The notes under the pieces: generated by a model
Told to the model about the DNA's origin: nothing
Database searches by the model: none
What the model saw: only the letters and a program-made list of their open reading frames with translations
In this document: positions 5,095-13,700 of the stretch, in pieces
Position numbering within the stretch: the stretch's first letter is position 1
How the letters are laid out: every line of letters starts with the position of its first letter
Made by a program: the position numbers and the translations under genes
Origin: a virus
IMG/VR virus record: IMGVR_UViG_3300002180_000029
Coordinates: 5,828 to 27,726 of that record
Reading direction: 5' to 3' (one strand)
DNA length: 21,899 bases

Positions 5095-7770
5095 ATGAAG
5101 TTTGACGCCATACAAAGTAGTTTCACATCCGGAGAAGTAAGCCCCAAATTCAGGGGGCAAGTGGAGACAGATGCTTACGCAGCAGGTGTTGGGCGGTCGG
5201 AGAATATGATAGTACAACCGCACGGAGGACTAATATACCGTGGTGGTTTTCATTATGTTGCCGAAGTAAAAGATCCAGCTAAGAAACCTATATTAGTTGG
5301 GTTTGATTACAAGAGTTTGTACTCATACATCTTAGAATTCGGAGAAAATTATATTAGGGTGTATGTGGACACTGAGCAAGTACAGGATGGCGCGTCGGCT
5401 TACGAAATAGGATCGACATACGCTCATTCGGAGTTACAAGATTTGTGCTTTAACCAAGACGACGACACTCTGTATATCACACACCCAAACCACCATCCAG
5501 CAAAATTAGTAAGAACTGCTGATGACGACTGGACTCTTTCAGATATCTCTTTTATGTTTGATCCAGTGTGGGCGCTAAAAAACACACCAGCAGATAACGA
5601 TTGGAAATCAATTTGTTGGAGTCCTGAGCTATCTCTGTTAGTAATTGTCGCAAGTTCTGGCACAGGAAACAGAGTAATGACTTCACCTGACGGACTAACT
5701 GGTTCGCTACAAACTTCTGCTGCCGACAATGATTGGCGTTCTGTTTGTTGGAGTCCAGAATTATCCTTGTTCGCTGCTGTAGCAAATAACGGGACAAGCG
5801 ATGGTGTCATGACATCACCTGATGGGGTTAATTGGACTTCGAGAACCGCTGCTACAGTTAGCGTTTGGGAGTCAGTTTGTTGGGGCGCTACTGCTGGGCT
5901 ATTCGTAGCAGTATCTGGTTCTGGGACTGCTAATAGAGTTATGACTTCACCAGACGGGATTACGTGGACTACAAGAACATCTGCTGCTGACAACTATTGG
6001 AAGTCAGTCTGTTGGGCCGCAGAGTTGGCGCTGTTTGTAGTAGTATCTGCGAGTGGTACTGCTGACAGAGTAATGACTTCACCAGATGGAATAACATGGA
6101 CTTCAAGAACTTCTGCTGCTGACAGAGGATGGGAGTCGGTGTGCTGGAGTCCTGAGTTGACTCTATTCGTAGCAGTTGCGGGTGATGGAATAGGCGATGG
6201 TGTTATGACTTCACCTGATGGTATAACGTGGACTTCGAGAACTCCCGCGACTGATACTGTTTGGAAGTCAGTCTGTTGGAGTCCTGAGTTAGGGATATTT
6301 GTAGCCGTTTCTGGTTCGGGTAGTGGTAACAGGACTATGACTTCACCTGATGGTATAACATGGACTACAAGAACTTCACCAGCGAACAATTATTGGGAAT
6401 CAGTTTGCTGGAGTCCAGAGTTAGCACTATTTGCCGCTGTTTCGAGTACAGGTGTTGATAATAGAGCAATGACTTCAAGCATCGGAAGGGAGGCGTGGAG
6501 AGTCGGCAACTATCCAGCGCTAAATTTTTTCTTTGAACAGCGTCATATATTCGCATCAACTCCATCTACTCTTAATGGTGTGTGGGGTAGCTGGTCTGGC
6601 GAATACAATAATATGACATTAGGCACAGGTCTCGACAATCAAGGACTTGAGTTTATTATAAAAGCGGCGGTTAAATTTGTGTGGGCGTCACCTGGTCAAG
6701 AATTGATACTTGGTGGGACAAACGCAGAGTTTAAAATTGGTGCTAATGCTGCAAACGAGGCTCTTACCCCAAGCAATATTAGGCCGACAATAGTGACGAG
6801 TTATGGTAGTTCAGCTAAACACCCAGTAAGAATAGACGATAGTGTTGTATTTTTACAGAAAGGCGAAAGGGTATTCAGAAGGCTTGTAGCCAATAATAGA
6901 TCAGGTGGGTACTCTGATTCTTATTCTGCGGAGAACTTGACAATACTTAGTGACCATATAGCAAAGAACGGTGTAAACAGCATAACTTATTCTTTACTAC
7001 CAAGTTCTATTATGTGGGTAGCACGTACTGACGGAGAACTTGTAGGTCTAACTTACGAACCAGACCACAAGATTTTCGGGTGGCATCGCCACACACTTGG
7101 CGGAACAGACTCAAAAGTACACTGGGTCGCAACTGCGAATGCTGTAGGTGAGTCACGAAAAGACGAGGTATGGGCAGTTGTAGAAAAGACTATAGATGGC
7201 AGTACTGTGTGCTATATCGAGTATATGGTAGAGGGGCTGTCAGACGAAGACGATATAGAAGACTCATTTTTTGTTGATTCAGGGGTCACGGTGACAGGCA
7301 GCCAGTTTACTTCTGTGCCTGACTTAGATCATTTAGAAGGTGAAGAAGTCAGTATATTCGGCGACGGAGCGATGCAAGCTTCTAAGACTGTATCAGGCGG
7401 ACTTATAGTATTAGACACCGCTGTCGACAAAGCACAGATTGGGCAAGCATATGAGGGCGTTGTAGAGACACTACCAATAGAAGGTGGTAACGCAATCGGG
7501 ACATCACAAGGAGTAATGAAGAGAATCAATTCTGTGTCCTTACGCTTGGACAGGTCTTTAGGGTTTAGCTTTGGTGGGCTTGTTGGGCCGCTTGACGAGT
7601 ACTACTTTGGCCCGGCGATAATGGACTCACCACTTGAATTGTTTACTGGTGACACAGAACCATCACCATTCTCTGGTGATTTTGACAGATCGTCAGTGTT
7701 AAAAGTATCACACGCTACTCCAATACCTTTTAATTTATTAGCAATAATGTACGAAGCGAGGACAAAATGA
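5095..7770 (+). CDS. Tail tubular protein B (nozzle, T7 gp12-like) with inserted seven-repeat propeller-like domain
   Basis: The product has 891 residues. The N-terminus (I-Q-S-S-F-T-S-G-E-V-S-P-K-F-R-G, about 5-20) and the G-R-S-E-N-M-I-V-Q-P-H-G-G-L stretch are the hallmark of the nozzle family. The core resumes with Y-P-A-L-N-F-F-F-E-Q-R-H-I-F-A-S-T and W-G-S-W-S-G-E-Y-N-N. Residues about 163-461 are seven tandem units of about 42 residues, each with a W-x-S-(V/I)-C-W element. Units two to six carry S-P-D-G-x-x-W, which resembles Asp-box/BNR repeats. Without the insert the protein would be about 590 residues, an ordinary size for compact members of this family. The nozzle gates DNA exit, and the insert probably forms a surface domain contacting the host or fibres. 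The stop overlaps the next start (ATGA). Confidence 0.88.
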   Translation: MKFDAIQSSFTSGEVSPKFRGQVETDAYAAGVGRSENMIVQPHGGLIYRGGFHYVAEVKDPAKKPILVGFDYKSLYSYILEFGENYIRVYVDTEQVQDGASAYEIGSTYAHSELQDLCFNQDDDTLYITHPNHHPAKLVRTADDDWTLSDISFMFDPVWALKNTPADNDWKSICWSPELSLLVIVASSGTGNRVMTSPDGLTGSLQTSAADNDWRSVCWSPELSLFAAVANNGTSDGVMTSPDGVNWTSRTAATVSVWESVCWGATAGLFVAVSGSGTANRVMTSPDGITWTTRTSAADNYWKSVCWAAELALFVVVSASGTADRVMTSPDGITWTSRTSAADRGWESVCWSPELTLFVAVAGDGIGDGVMTSPDGITWTSRTPATDTVWKSVCWSPELGIFVAVSGSGSGNRTMTSPDGITWTTRTSPANNYWESVCWSPELALFAAVSSTGVDNRAMTSSIGREAWRVGNYPALNFFFEQRHIFASTPSTLNGVWGSWSGEYNNMTLGTGLDNQGLEFIIKAAVKFVWASPGQELILGGTNAEFKIGANAANEALTPSNIRPTIVTSYGSSAKHPVRIDDSVVFLQKGERVFRRLVANNRSGGYSDSYSAENLTILSDHIAKNGVNSITYSLLPSSIMWVARTDGELVGLTYEPDHKIFGWHRHTLGGTDSKVHWVATANAVGESRKDEVWAVVEKTIDGSTVCYIEYMVEGLSDEDDIEDSFFVDSGVTVTGSQFTSVPDLDHLEGEEVSIFGDGAMQASKTVSGGLIVLDTAVDKAQIGQAYEGVVETLPIEGGNAIGTSQGVMKRINSVSLRLDRSLGFSFGGLVGPLDEYYFGPAIMDSPLELFTGDTEPSPFSGDFDRSSVLKVSHATPIPFNLLAIMYEARTK
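5581..6480 (+). repeat. Seven tandem repeats of about 126 bp within the nozzle gene
   Basis: The repeats encode units of about 42 residues, each with W-x-S-V-C-W and most with M-T-S-P-D-G-I-T-W. DNA identity is high around the segment reading ATGACTTCACCTGATGG, so recombination between units could change copy number. The first and last units lack the complete S-P-D-G-x-x-W box, as edge blades often do. A cysteine is kept in every unit. Confidence 0.9.
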
Positions 7771-8228
7771 TAACTTACAAGCAGGAAGGGTATACCGATG
7801 TGCTTGGCGAAATGAAGAACCTATTCAAGTCACAATGGGAAGAGGTTGGGCTAAACGCTCTGAGCGACCGCAACAGGGTACTTGACCCTAATTGGTCGAT
7901 GTATGAGGCTCTGGACGGCGCCGGTAATTTACACGTGTACACCGCCAGGATTGCCACCAGTGGCAATCTCGTAGGCCACTGCATGTCCGTTGTGTACCCG
8001 CACCCGCACAGCAAGAATGTAATAGCTGCCGAAAATGACTTCCTGTACTTATCACCGAAGTATAGAACAGGATTCACGGGGGTTGGGCTTATAAATTTTG
8101 CTGTAGAAGAATTGAAAAAAGTAGCTGAGATAATCTTTTTTAACACGCATGTGCATAATTCATTTTTCCCTATACTACATAAGTTGGGGTTTAAACTTAT
8201 AGAGCATAGGGCTATGCTGGAGGTTTAA
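7767..8228 (+). CDS. GNAT-fold internal virion protein (T7 gp13 position)
   Basis: The product has 153 residues with a GNAT acetyltransferase-like fold. A strand-turn-strand reads V-Y-T-A-R then G-N-L-V-G-H, followed by N-D-F-L-Y-L-S-P-K-Y-R-T-G-F-T-G-V-G-L, which matches the acetyl-CoA-binding R-x-x-G-x-G region (about 99-108). The protein ends with the usual L-G-F-K-L-I-E-H-R. GNAT-like proteins at this position, between the nozzle and gp14-like genes, are common in podoviruses. Whether this one acetylates anything is unknown. Palindrome copy 4 lies in frame at residues 61-67 (R-I-A-T-S-G-N), in the turn before G-N-L-V-G. The start overlaps the nozzle stop by four bases, which indicates coupled translation. 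Confidence 0.75.
   Translation: MITYKQEGYTDVLGEMKNLFKSQWEEVGLNALSDRNRVLDPNWSMYEALDGAGNLHVYTARIATSGNLVGHCMSVVYPHPHSKNVIAAENDFLYLSPKYRTGFTGVGLINFAVEELKKVAEIIFFNTHVHNSFFPILHKLGFKLIEHRAMLEV
7949..7968 (-). repeat. Dispersed 20-bp palindrome, copy 4 (CA orientation), inside the GNAT-fold gene
   Basis: GATTGCCACCAGTGGCAATC, with perfect arms. It is read in the phase with its first G as third codon base and encodes I-A-T-S-G-N between two predicted beta strands. Confidence 0.95.
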
Positions 8229-8230
8229 CT

Positions 8231-8860
8231 ATGTCATCAGGACTTTCATTTGTGTCGAGCGCAGTAGGAGCTGTTGGGAGCTTATTTGGTAGTAGTTCAT
8301 CAAGTAGCGCAGCAACAGCCCAAGCAAGACAAGCTACACGAGAAGAACAAATAGCCGCTGAACGTAAAGAACGAGAGCTACGTATACAGCGAGAACAGAC
8401 AGATCGTGCGGCACGAGTAGCTGCTGAACAAGCTGAGTGGGAAGAGGGTGTGAGTTTAGAGAAAACAGTATTCACACAGGAACGAATACAAGAGGAAGCT
8501 GACGCAGTGAAAGCTTCCCAAATAGTAGGATACGCAGCAGCAGGTGTAAGCACACGCATTGGTTCTCCTGTATCAGTGATGGCCCGGACAGCTAAAACAG
8601 TACAAATTGAGAAAGAAGCTATAATGCGTGGTCATGAGCTAATGACAGAAGCACGCATGAAGGAAGTAGCCGAAATAGAAATGGGCGGCGAAGAAGCTTA
8701 CAGATGGTTTACTGAAAGGATAGAAGCAGAAACTGCGTACGAAATAGAAGGGCGTGAATCCGAAGCAAGTATGTATCGTAAACAAGCCTCGGATATAAAA
8801 ATAGGCGGATGGATTTCAGCAGGATCGTCATTGTTGGGAGCCGCATCATCTTTATTTTAG
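8231..8860 (+). CDS. Internal virion (ejection) protein, T7 gp14-like
   Basis: The product has 209 residues, close to the 196 of T7 gp14. It starts with a Ser/Gly/Ala-rich hydrophobic stretch (about 3-35), has a long charged helix or coiled coil with repeated R-E-E-Q-I-A-A-E-R-K-E-R-E and A-A-E-Q-A-E-W-E-E-G patterns (about 37-75), and closes with a short Gly/Ser/Ala hydrophobic tail (about 193-209). In T7 the equivalent protein is ejected ahead of DNA and forms a pore in the outer membrane. That role is inferred here from order and architecture. AGGAGG-like bases precede the ATG, which lies two bases after the previous stop. Confidence 0.7.
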   Translation: MSSGLSFVSSAVGAVGSLFGSSSSSSAATAQARQATREEQIAAERKERELRIQREQTDRAARVAAEQAEWEEGVSLEKTVFTQERIQEEADAVKASQIVGYAAAGVSTRIGSPVSVMARTAKTVQIEKEAIMRGHELMTEARMKEVAEIEMGGEEAYRWFTERIEAETAYEIEGRESEASMYRKQASDIKIGGWISAGSSLLGAASSLF

Positions 8861-8876
8861 TAAATAACATAGACAA

Positions 8877-8896
8877 GATTGCCACTGGTGGCAATC
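8877..8896 (+). repeat. Dispersed 20-bp palindrome, copy 5 (TG orientation)
   Basis: GATTGCCACTGGTGGCAATC, with perfect arms. It lies sixteen bases after the gp14-like stop and sixteen before the next ATG, just upstream of the GGGGAG ribosome-binding site. Confidence 0.95.
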
Positions 8897-8912
8897 ACGG
8901 GGAGTTACAGTA

Positions 8913-10745
8913 ATGCCAAGAATACCACAATTACCGACATCAAAGGAATCCCATATAGGTGATTTTAAGATATCAACACCACGAGCAGCAAATATAAACG
9001 CACCAAGTGGACGACCAGCACGTAACGCAGGAGGCGTAGGTGGTAGAGTGATTGGTGGTGCTGTCAAAGAACTGAGCGCAGTATTGAGAAAGATGTCACA
9101 GGAGTACTCTAAGAAAGAAGAGTTAACACGTATAGCGAATTCTCAGAAGTTACAATTCGAAATGAATGAGAAATTTAGGATTCGTAAAAAAGAAGAAGCA
9201 GAGAAAGTTGGGAGCCAAGCACTTGGGTTAGTAGAGAAGTTTAAACAAGATACAGAGGATTTAAGAGAAGGTTACATACCAGAAGACTTAGACCAAAGAA
9301 CTTCTAACGAACTCAACCAGCATTTTAACTCGCAGTACAATTCACATGCTTCTTGGCTGGTAAACCACTCAATAAGACAGAGTTCTGTTGCTGACAGTGA
9401 GGCCCGGATACGTGCGATACAAGACGCACATACCAATATAACTTCTATGGGTGTTGGCGACAGAGTTGGAATAGAGCGTGAGGTAATGAACACGCTTAAA
9501 TTTGAGAAAGCTAGACACCCTGGCATAACAGAAGACCAGATGGAGACTAATGGCAGGTCGTTAAGAGAGGACTACTTAACTTTTGCGTTAACGAAGTGGG
9601 CCGCTGATAGTACTATTGGAGCATCTAATTTCTGGGAGAAGAACCAAGAGTATATAAAAAGCGCATTACCAAAAAACTATAATGTTATGGCAAAAAAGAT
9701 GGAGATAGTTGAAGACGATTCTACGTATGATATTGCGCTCGGAACTCTTGAGAGAATGTTTGGTGAAGACGATGCCGCAGCAGCTAAATTTGTAGACGAG
9801 GACACAGATGGCTTGCTAAAGTTGACCCCATCGCAACGATTAAAAATGTCGTCAACACTGTGGGCTAACAACAACCATAAGTTGGCGGAAGAAGAGCGCA
9901 TAAAAAATAAGAAAGAAGAAGAGTATCTTATCAATAGCCATAATCGTTTCTTTGATCCCGAAACACGTACTCTTAACACCCCCGCAGCTTTGTCAGATCT
10001 TGAGCAGACATACAGATCAGGCGGAGTTGATTCCGCCATGTACGAGAGCAGACGTAAACAGTTGCTGACTGGTGGCGAGTTCAGCAACAGCCAAGCGCAA
10101 GATTTAATAAGAGATATTAACAGCGTTGCGGTCACCACTAAAGGTGAAGTGCTGAATCGTATAGCAGGTACGAGCGCAAACCCCGCGCCGTTCTTCAGCG
10201 AGTTAAAGAAACGGCAAGACCAGATATCCAGAGGTTTCACTTCTAACTGGTTTGATGTAGCGTATGACAAGTTCAACGCACTTGCGAGTATAAAGAAGAA
10301 GAAAGACTTACCATCAGATGTGAAAGAAAAAGAATTACTTGTTAGCACAACAGAGCTACCAGCATTTAAAAAGCGTTTGGAAGAAGTTGCACGATGGGCT
10401 GGTTTGTCAGCTGGCGATCCAGAGATTGTTAACCTTGCTAACACCTTACTTGAGAGCGGCTGGTATTCTGACAAGCACCCATCATGGCACTCAGGCGGAG
10501 CCGCATGGAATGTATTTGGAGAGAAGTACCAGAGATTATGGGAGTTCCCTGAAGGTGAAGTTATGGAAGTATTACAGTCTCGTGGTCTTGAGACTGCCAC
10601 TGGTGGCAGTCCCACTCTTTTCCAAAAGTACACTCCAGAAGAAGAAGAAGCTGTGGCAAGACTACATACTATGAATATACCAATCGACAGCACCAGTATA
10701 AAAAGAGCGCTCGAGATTATAAAAATAGAAAAAGGTGGTGAATAA
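8913..10745 (+). CDS. Internal virion (ejection) protein, T7 gp15-like
   Basis: The product has 610 residues, mostly long charged helices, with many K-E-E and E-E-E stretches and few cysteines. It lies between the gp14-like and gp16-like genes, exactly where T7 gp15 (747 residues) sits. That protein forms the periplasmic part of the DNA ejection channel. Its N-terminus (about 1-40) is Pro/Gly/Arg-rich and looks flexible. I cannot see a specific catalytic motif. Palindrome copy 6 lies in frame at residues 560-566 (E-T-A-T-G-G-S), in a predicted loop before an E-E-E-E helix. The stop overlaps the next ATG by one base (TAATG). Confidence 0.7.
   Translation: MPRIPQLPTSKESHIGDFKISTPRAANINAPSGRPARNAGGVGGRVIGGAVKELSAVLRKMSQEYSKKEELTRIANSQKLQFEMNEKFRIRKKEEAEKVGSQALGLVEKFKQDTEDLREGYIPEDLDQRTSNELNQHFNSQYNSHASWLVNHSIRQSSVADSEARIRAIQDAHTNITSMGVGDRVGIEREVMNTLKFEKARHPGITEDQMETNGRSLREDYLTFALTKWAADSTIGASNFWEKNQEYIKSALPKNYNVMAKKMEIVEDDSTYDIALGTLERMFGEDDAAAAKFVDEDTDGLLKLTPSQRLKMSSTLWANNNHKLAEEERIKNKKEEEYLINSHNRFFDPETRTLNTPAALSDLEQTYRSGGVDSAMYESRRKQLLTGGEFSNSQAQDLIRDINSVAVTTKGEVLNRIAGTSANPAPFFSELKKRQDQISRGFTSNWFDVAYDKFNALASIKKKKDLPSDVKEKELLVSTTELPAFKKRLEEVARWAGLSAGDPEIVNLANTLLESGWYSDKHPSWHSGGAAWNVFGEKYQRLWEFPEGEVMEVLQSRGLETATGGSPTLFQKYTPEEEEAVARLHTMNIPIDSTSIKRALEIIKIEKGGE
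10592..10611 (+). repeat. Dispersed 20-bp palindrome, copy 6 (TG orientation), inside the gp15-like gene
   Basis: GACTGCCACTGGTGGCAGTC. Both arms carry the alternative base (C at 3, G at 18), so the arms still pair perfectly. It is read in the same codon phase as copies 4 and 7 and encodes T-A-T-G-G-S. Confidence 0.95.
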
Positions 10746-13700
10746 TGGCCACACAGAATTTGATATCGATGCTAAAAAAGCACGAGGGTTACAGGGCTAA
10801 TATCTACAAAGACACACGAGGGTTTGATACTGTTGGGTATGGGCATAAAGTGACCTCACCAGAAGAGTACAGCAAAGGTGTTTCAGAAGCAGAAGCCGAA
10901 GCAATGCTTGTGCAAGACGCTGACAGAGCCAGGGCAGACGCAGAGAGAGTGTTCCCGAACTTGTCGAGCTACCCCTCTGAAAAACAAGATGCTTTTGTCA
11001 ACATGACGTTTAACCTTGGCGCAAGCGGAGTTCTTGGATTCAAGAATATGCACACTGAACTACAAAAAGGCGACAAAACAGATTGGGATGTAGTCGGGCA
11101 ACATATGTACGACAGCAAATGGAGAGAACAAGTTGGCGACAGAAGCACTGAACTTATAGATATTATAAAGAAAAAAGAAGAAGCCGAAGCGGAGGTTAAA
11201 GAAGAAGCTGATTCTTTTGAAAAAATGAAGAAAGATTACGGTGTCGGTGACTCCTTCGAGAGAATGCAAGCTGAATACAAAACTCAGCAGATCATAGCGG
11301 AGGACCAAGGAATAGACGAGGACTACTTACTACCCGTAACAGCGGCTATAAGTGCATCGTCAGCTTTTTTGTTTGGGCTGCCAGCGGGGTTGGTAGCTGG
11401 TGGAGCGTCCCTGATAACAGAAGCAGGTAGCGCTATCTTGGGTAAGTTCGCAAAAAAGGTCGACCCTGCATTGGAGTTCCCTGTGTACTTTGCGTCACAG
11501 GTTGTTAGTGCTTTTTCTTTTGAGAACTGGCTGATTAATAACACTGTCAAAAAACTCGCAACTGCTGCTCCTAAATTCTGGACAAAAGAGTTCGCAGTAG
11601 CAGAAAGGAATGGGTGGCTGTCAAAAGAGTTTATCAGCGACACATCCGATATAGTCCGCAACATGGACATGGGGACAAAAGGCGCGAATAAAAAACTATT
11701 AAACCTGTACAAACAACAAGCGTACGACTACAGACTTGGAAAAGTAGGTAAGAGGTTGGAGAAATTAGAGAAAGTACCTTCAAAAGTAGCCGAAGCGAAG
11801 GACGTTATAACCCAACTCAGCAAGAAGAAAACTTTGCTTGATTCTGATTACCGTAGGTTAGCACGTATTGCTAAAGAGGATGCGTATATAGAGTATATGC
11901 CTAAGTTCAACAAGTTTAAAAACAATGCCGTAAATAAAGCAGCTAACGAGAAGTGGCAAGCATTACCAACACGAGACTTAGTGGAAGCCTTGAGAGCAGA
12001 TGGTGGTATTCCTAAGAACTACAAATTCGTTTCACCAGAGGTGGCAGAAGCTTTTGCAAAACGACATCCTGATTTGCTGAGTAAGACAGACAAAGCAGCA
12101 CAACTTGAGAGTATAGCCAGAGGCTTTGACTACGAAAGCGTTGATGATGTTGTGCTTAGTGTGTTCAACACTCCAAACAAAAAACAGTTGCGTAGGATCG
12201 CATCTGCGGAATTGAAATCAGATTTTGATAAGGTGTTTATAAATGAAATATCTTCACGTGTAGCAGCTAAAGAAGCAGACTACCTGTATGAGTTGCACGG
12301 TAAAACAAAAGGATGGAAAGCTGGCCGGATATCTAAACAAAAACATATTGAGGCAACACGTAGATCAGAGGGGAAACTACCAGCAAAACTTGTTGCGATG
12401 GAAGTTAAGGCTGGTAAGAGAGCAACGTCTAAGTTGTTGGAAATACTGCAGAAGACAACAAAAAAAGATATTACACATCTACAGAGGGCGCACGCACAAA
12501 AGTTGGCTGAGTTCCAAGCCGCTGTTAGAGTAGAGAGAAAACTAAAAGTTATAAATAGAAGGCTACAAAGAAGCATTGGTATAGACGGCGAGTATGGCGC
12601 TCAACTTGACAAGTTGTTAGCCCCATTGTACAACAAGGCAGCAGGTAGACCAGCAGAGCATATGTGGAAGTTCTTGACTCGAAAGTACTATGATGAGGTG
12701 TCAATAGGAGCCGATATACTAATCAAAAGATACAACGACTTGTTACAGACTTTACCTTTTACTGGTCGTACTTTTTTAGACCTTACTTACAACCAAGCTA
12801 AAGACCTTGACAACTTTGTCCGTGCTTTCAAATTTGTCGCCGAGAATGACAGATGGATAACCAGAATAGGTGAGAAGTATCGTTTAAAGCATCTTGTTTC
12901 CGAGATATACAACACCGCCAAGACAACTATTCCAAAGGCTAAGTTACTACAACCACGTGTTACAGGTTCACAGCTTGAGGAGTTATCAAGAGGCAGCCTT
13001 GGTAAGCTTGCTAATGCAAGAGAGTCTCTTGCTGATGTGGCTGGTGGGGCGCTTGCGTCATTAAAAAGGATTGAACCAATTTGTATACAGTTGGATGGTT
13101 TTAAAAATTTTGGCCCAGCATGGAAAAATATATTCAACAGAACAGTGCAAGCGGAGACAGCAAAAGAAGCTTTGGGTTCTAAAGTATTTGGTAAATACGA
13201 AGAAATATTTGCAGCACATAAAGCAGCTACCGGACTGAAACCTTCTAAATACTGGACTGCCACCAGTGGCAATCTTAATGGGTTAGCAATAAACAAAGAA
13301 ACTGCTGTTCTGATGGCGCTAAATTCTAAGCACCCTAATAATATGGAAGCTATGCTAAGTGGGCTGAGGGTGTCTAAAGAAGCTATGATAAATTTTCTCG
13401 ACGGAGCGATGTCAACTGCTGACAAAAAACTTGTTAACGATGTACTCGACACACTCGACGAATTGTACCCACTACTCGCTGAGATATACAAAAAGAAAAC
13501 TGGTCTTGTACTACCACGGCCAGAAGGGGGTAGGTACTTCCCAATACTTAGGGACAGCAACTTCTCCAATATAAGCGAGAGTATTGATGATGTGTTCCTC
13601 GATACTGGTTCTGATTTATTCTACACAGAGGTTAAGAAGACTTTTATGAAAGCCAGAGTAGGTGGAGTAAAAGCAGTGAAACTTGACTTTAGAGGACTGA

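Noticed and set aside
5424-6389. Two - strand frames with repetitive S-G-E-V-I-T-type sequence
   Set aside because: They are antisense shadows of the nozzle's propeller-like repeats and repeat only because the + strand does.
9677-10693. A 338-residue - strand frame opposite the gp15-like gene
   Set aside because: Composition is Ser/Leu-rich as expected of an antisense shadow. The + strand gene has a good start, coupling and family position.
12787-13569. A 260-residue - strand frame opposite the gp16-like gene
   Set aside because: It overlaps fully a well supported ejection-protein gene and has no start signals.
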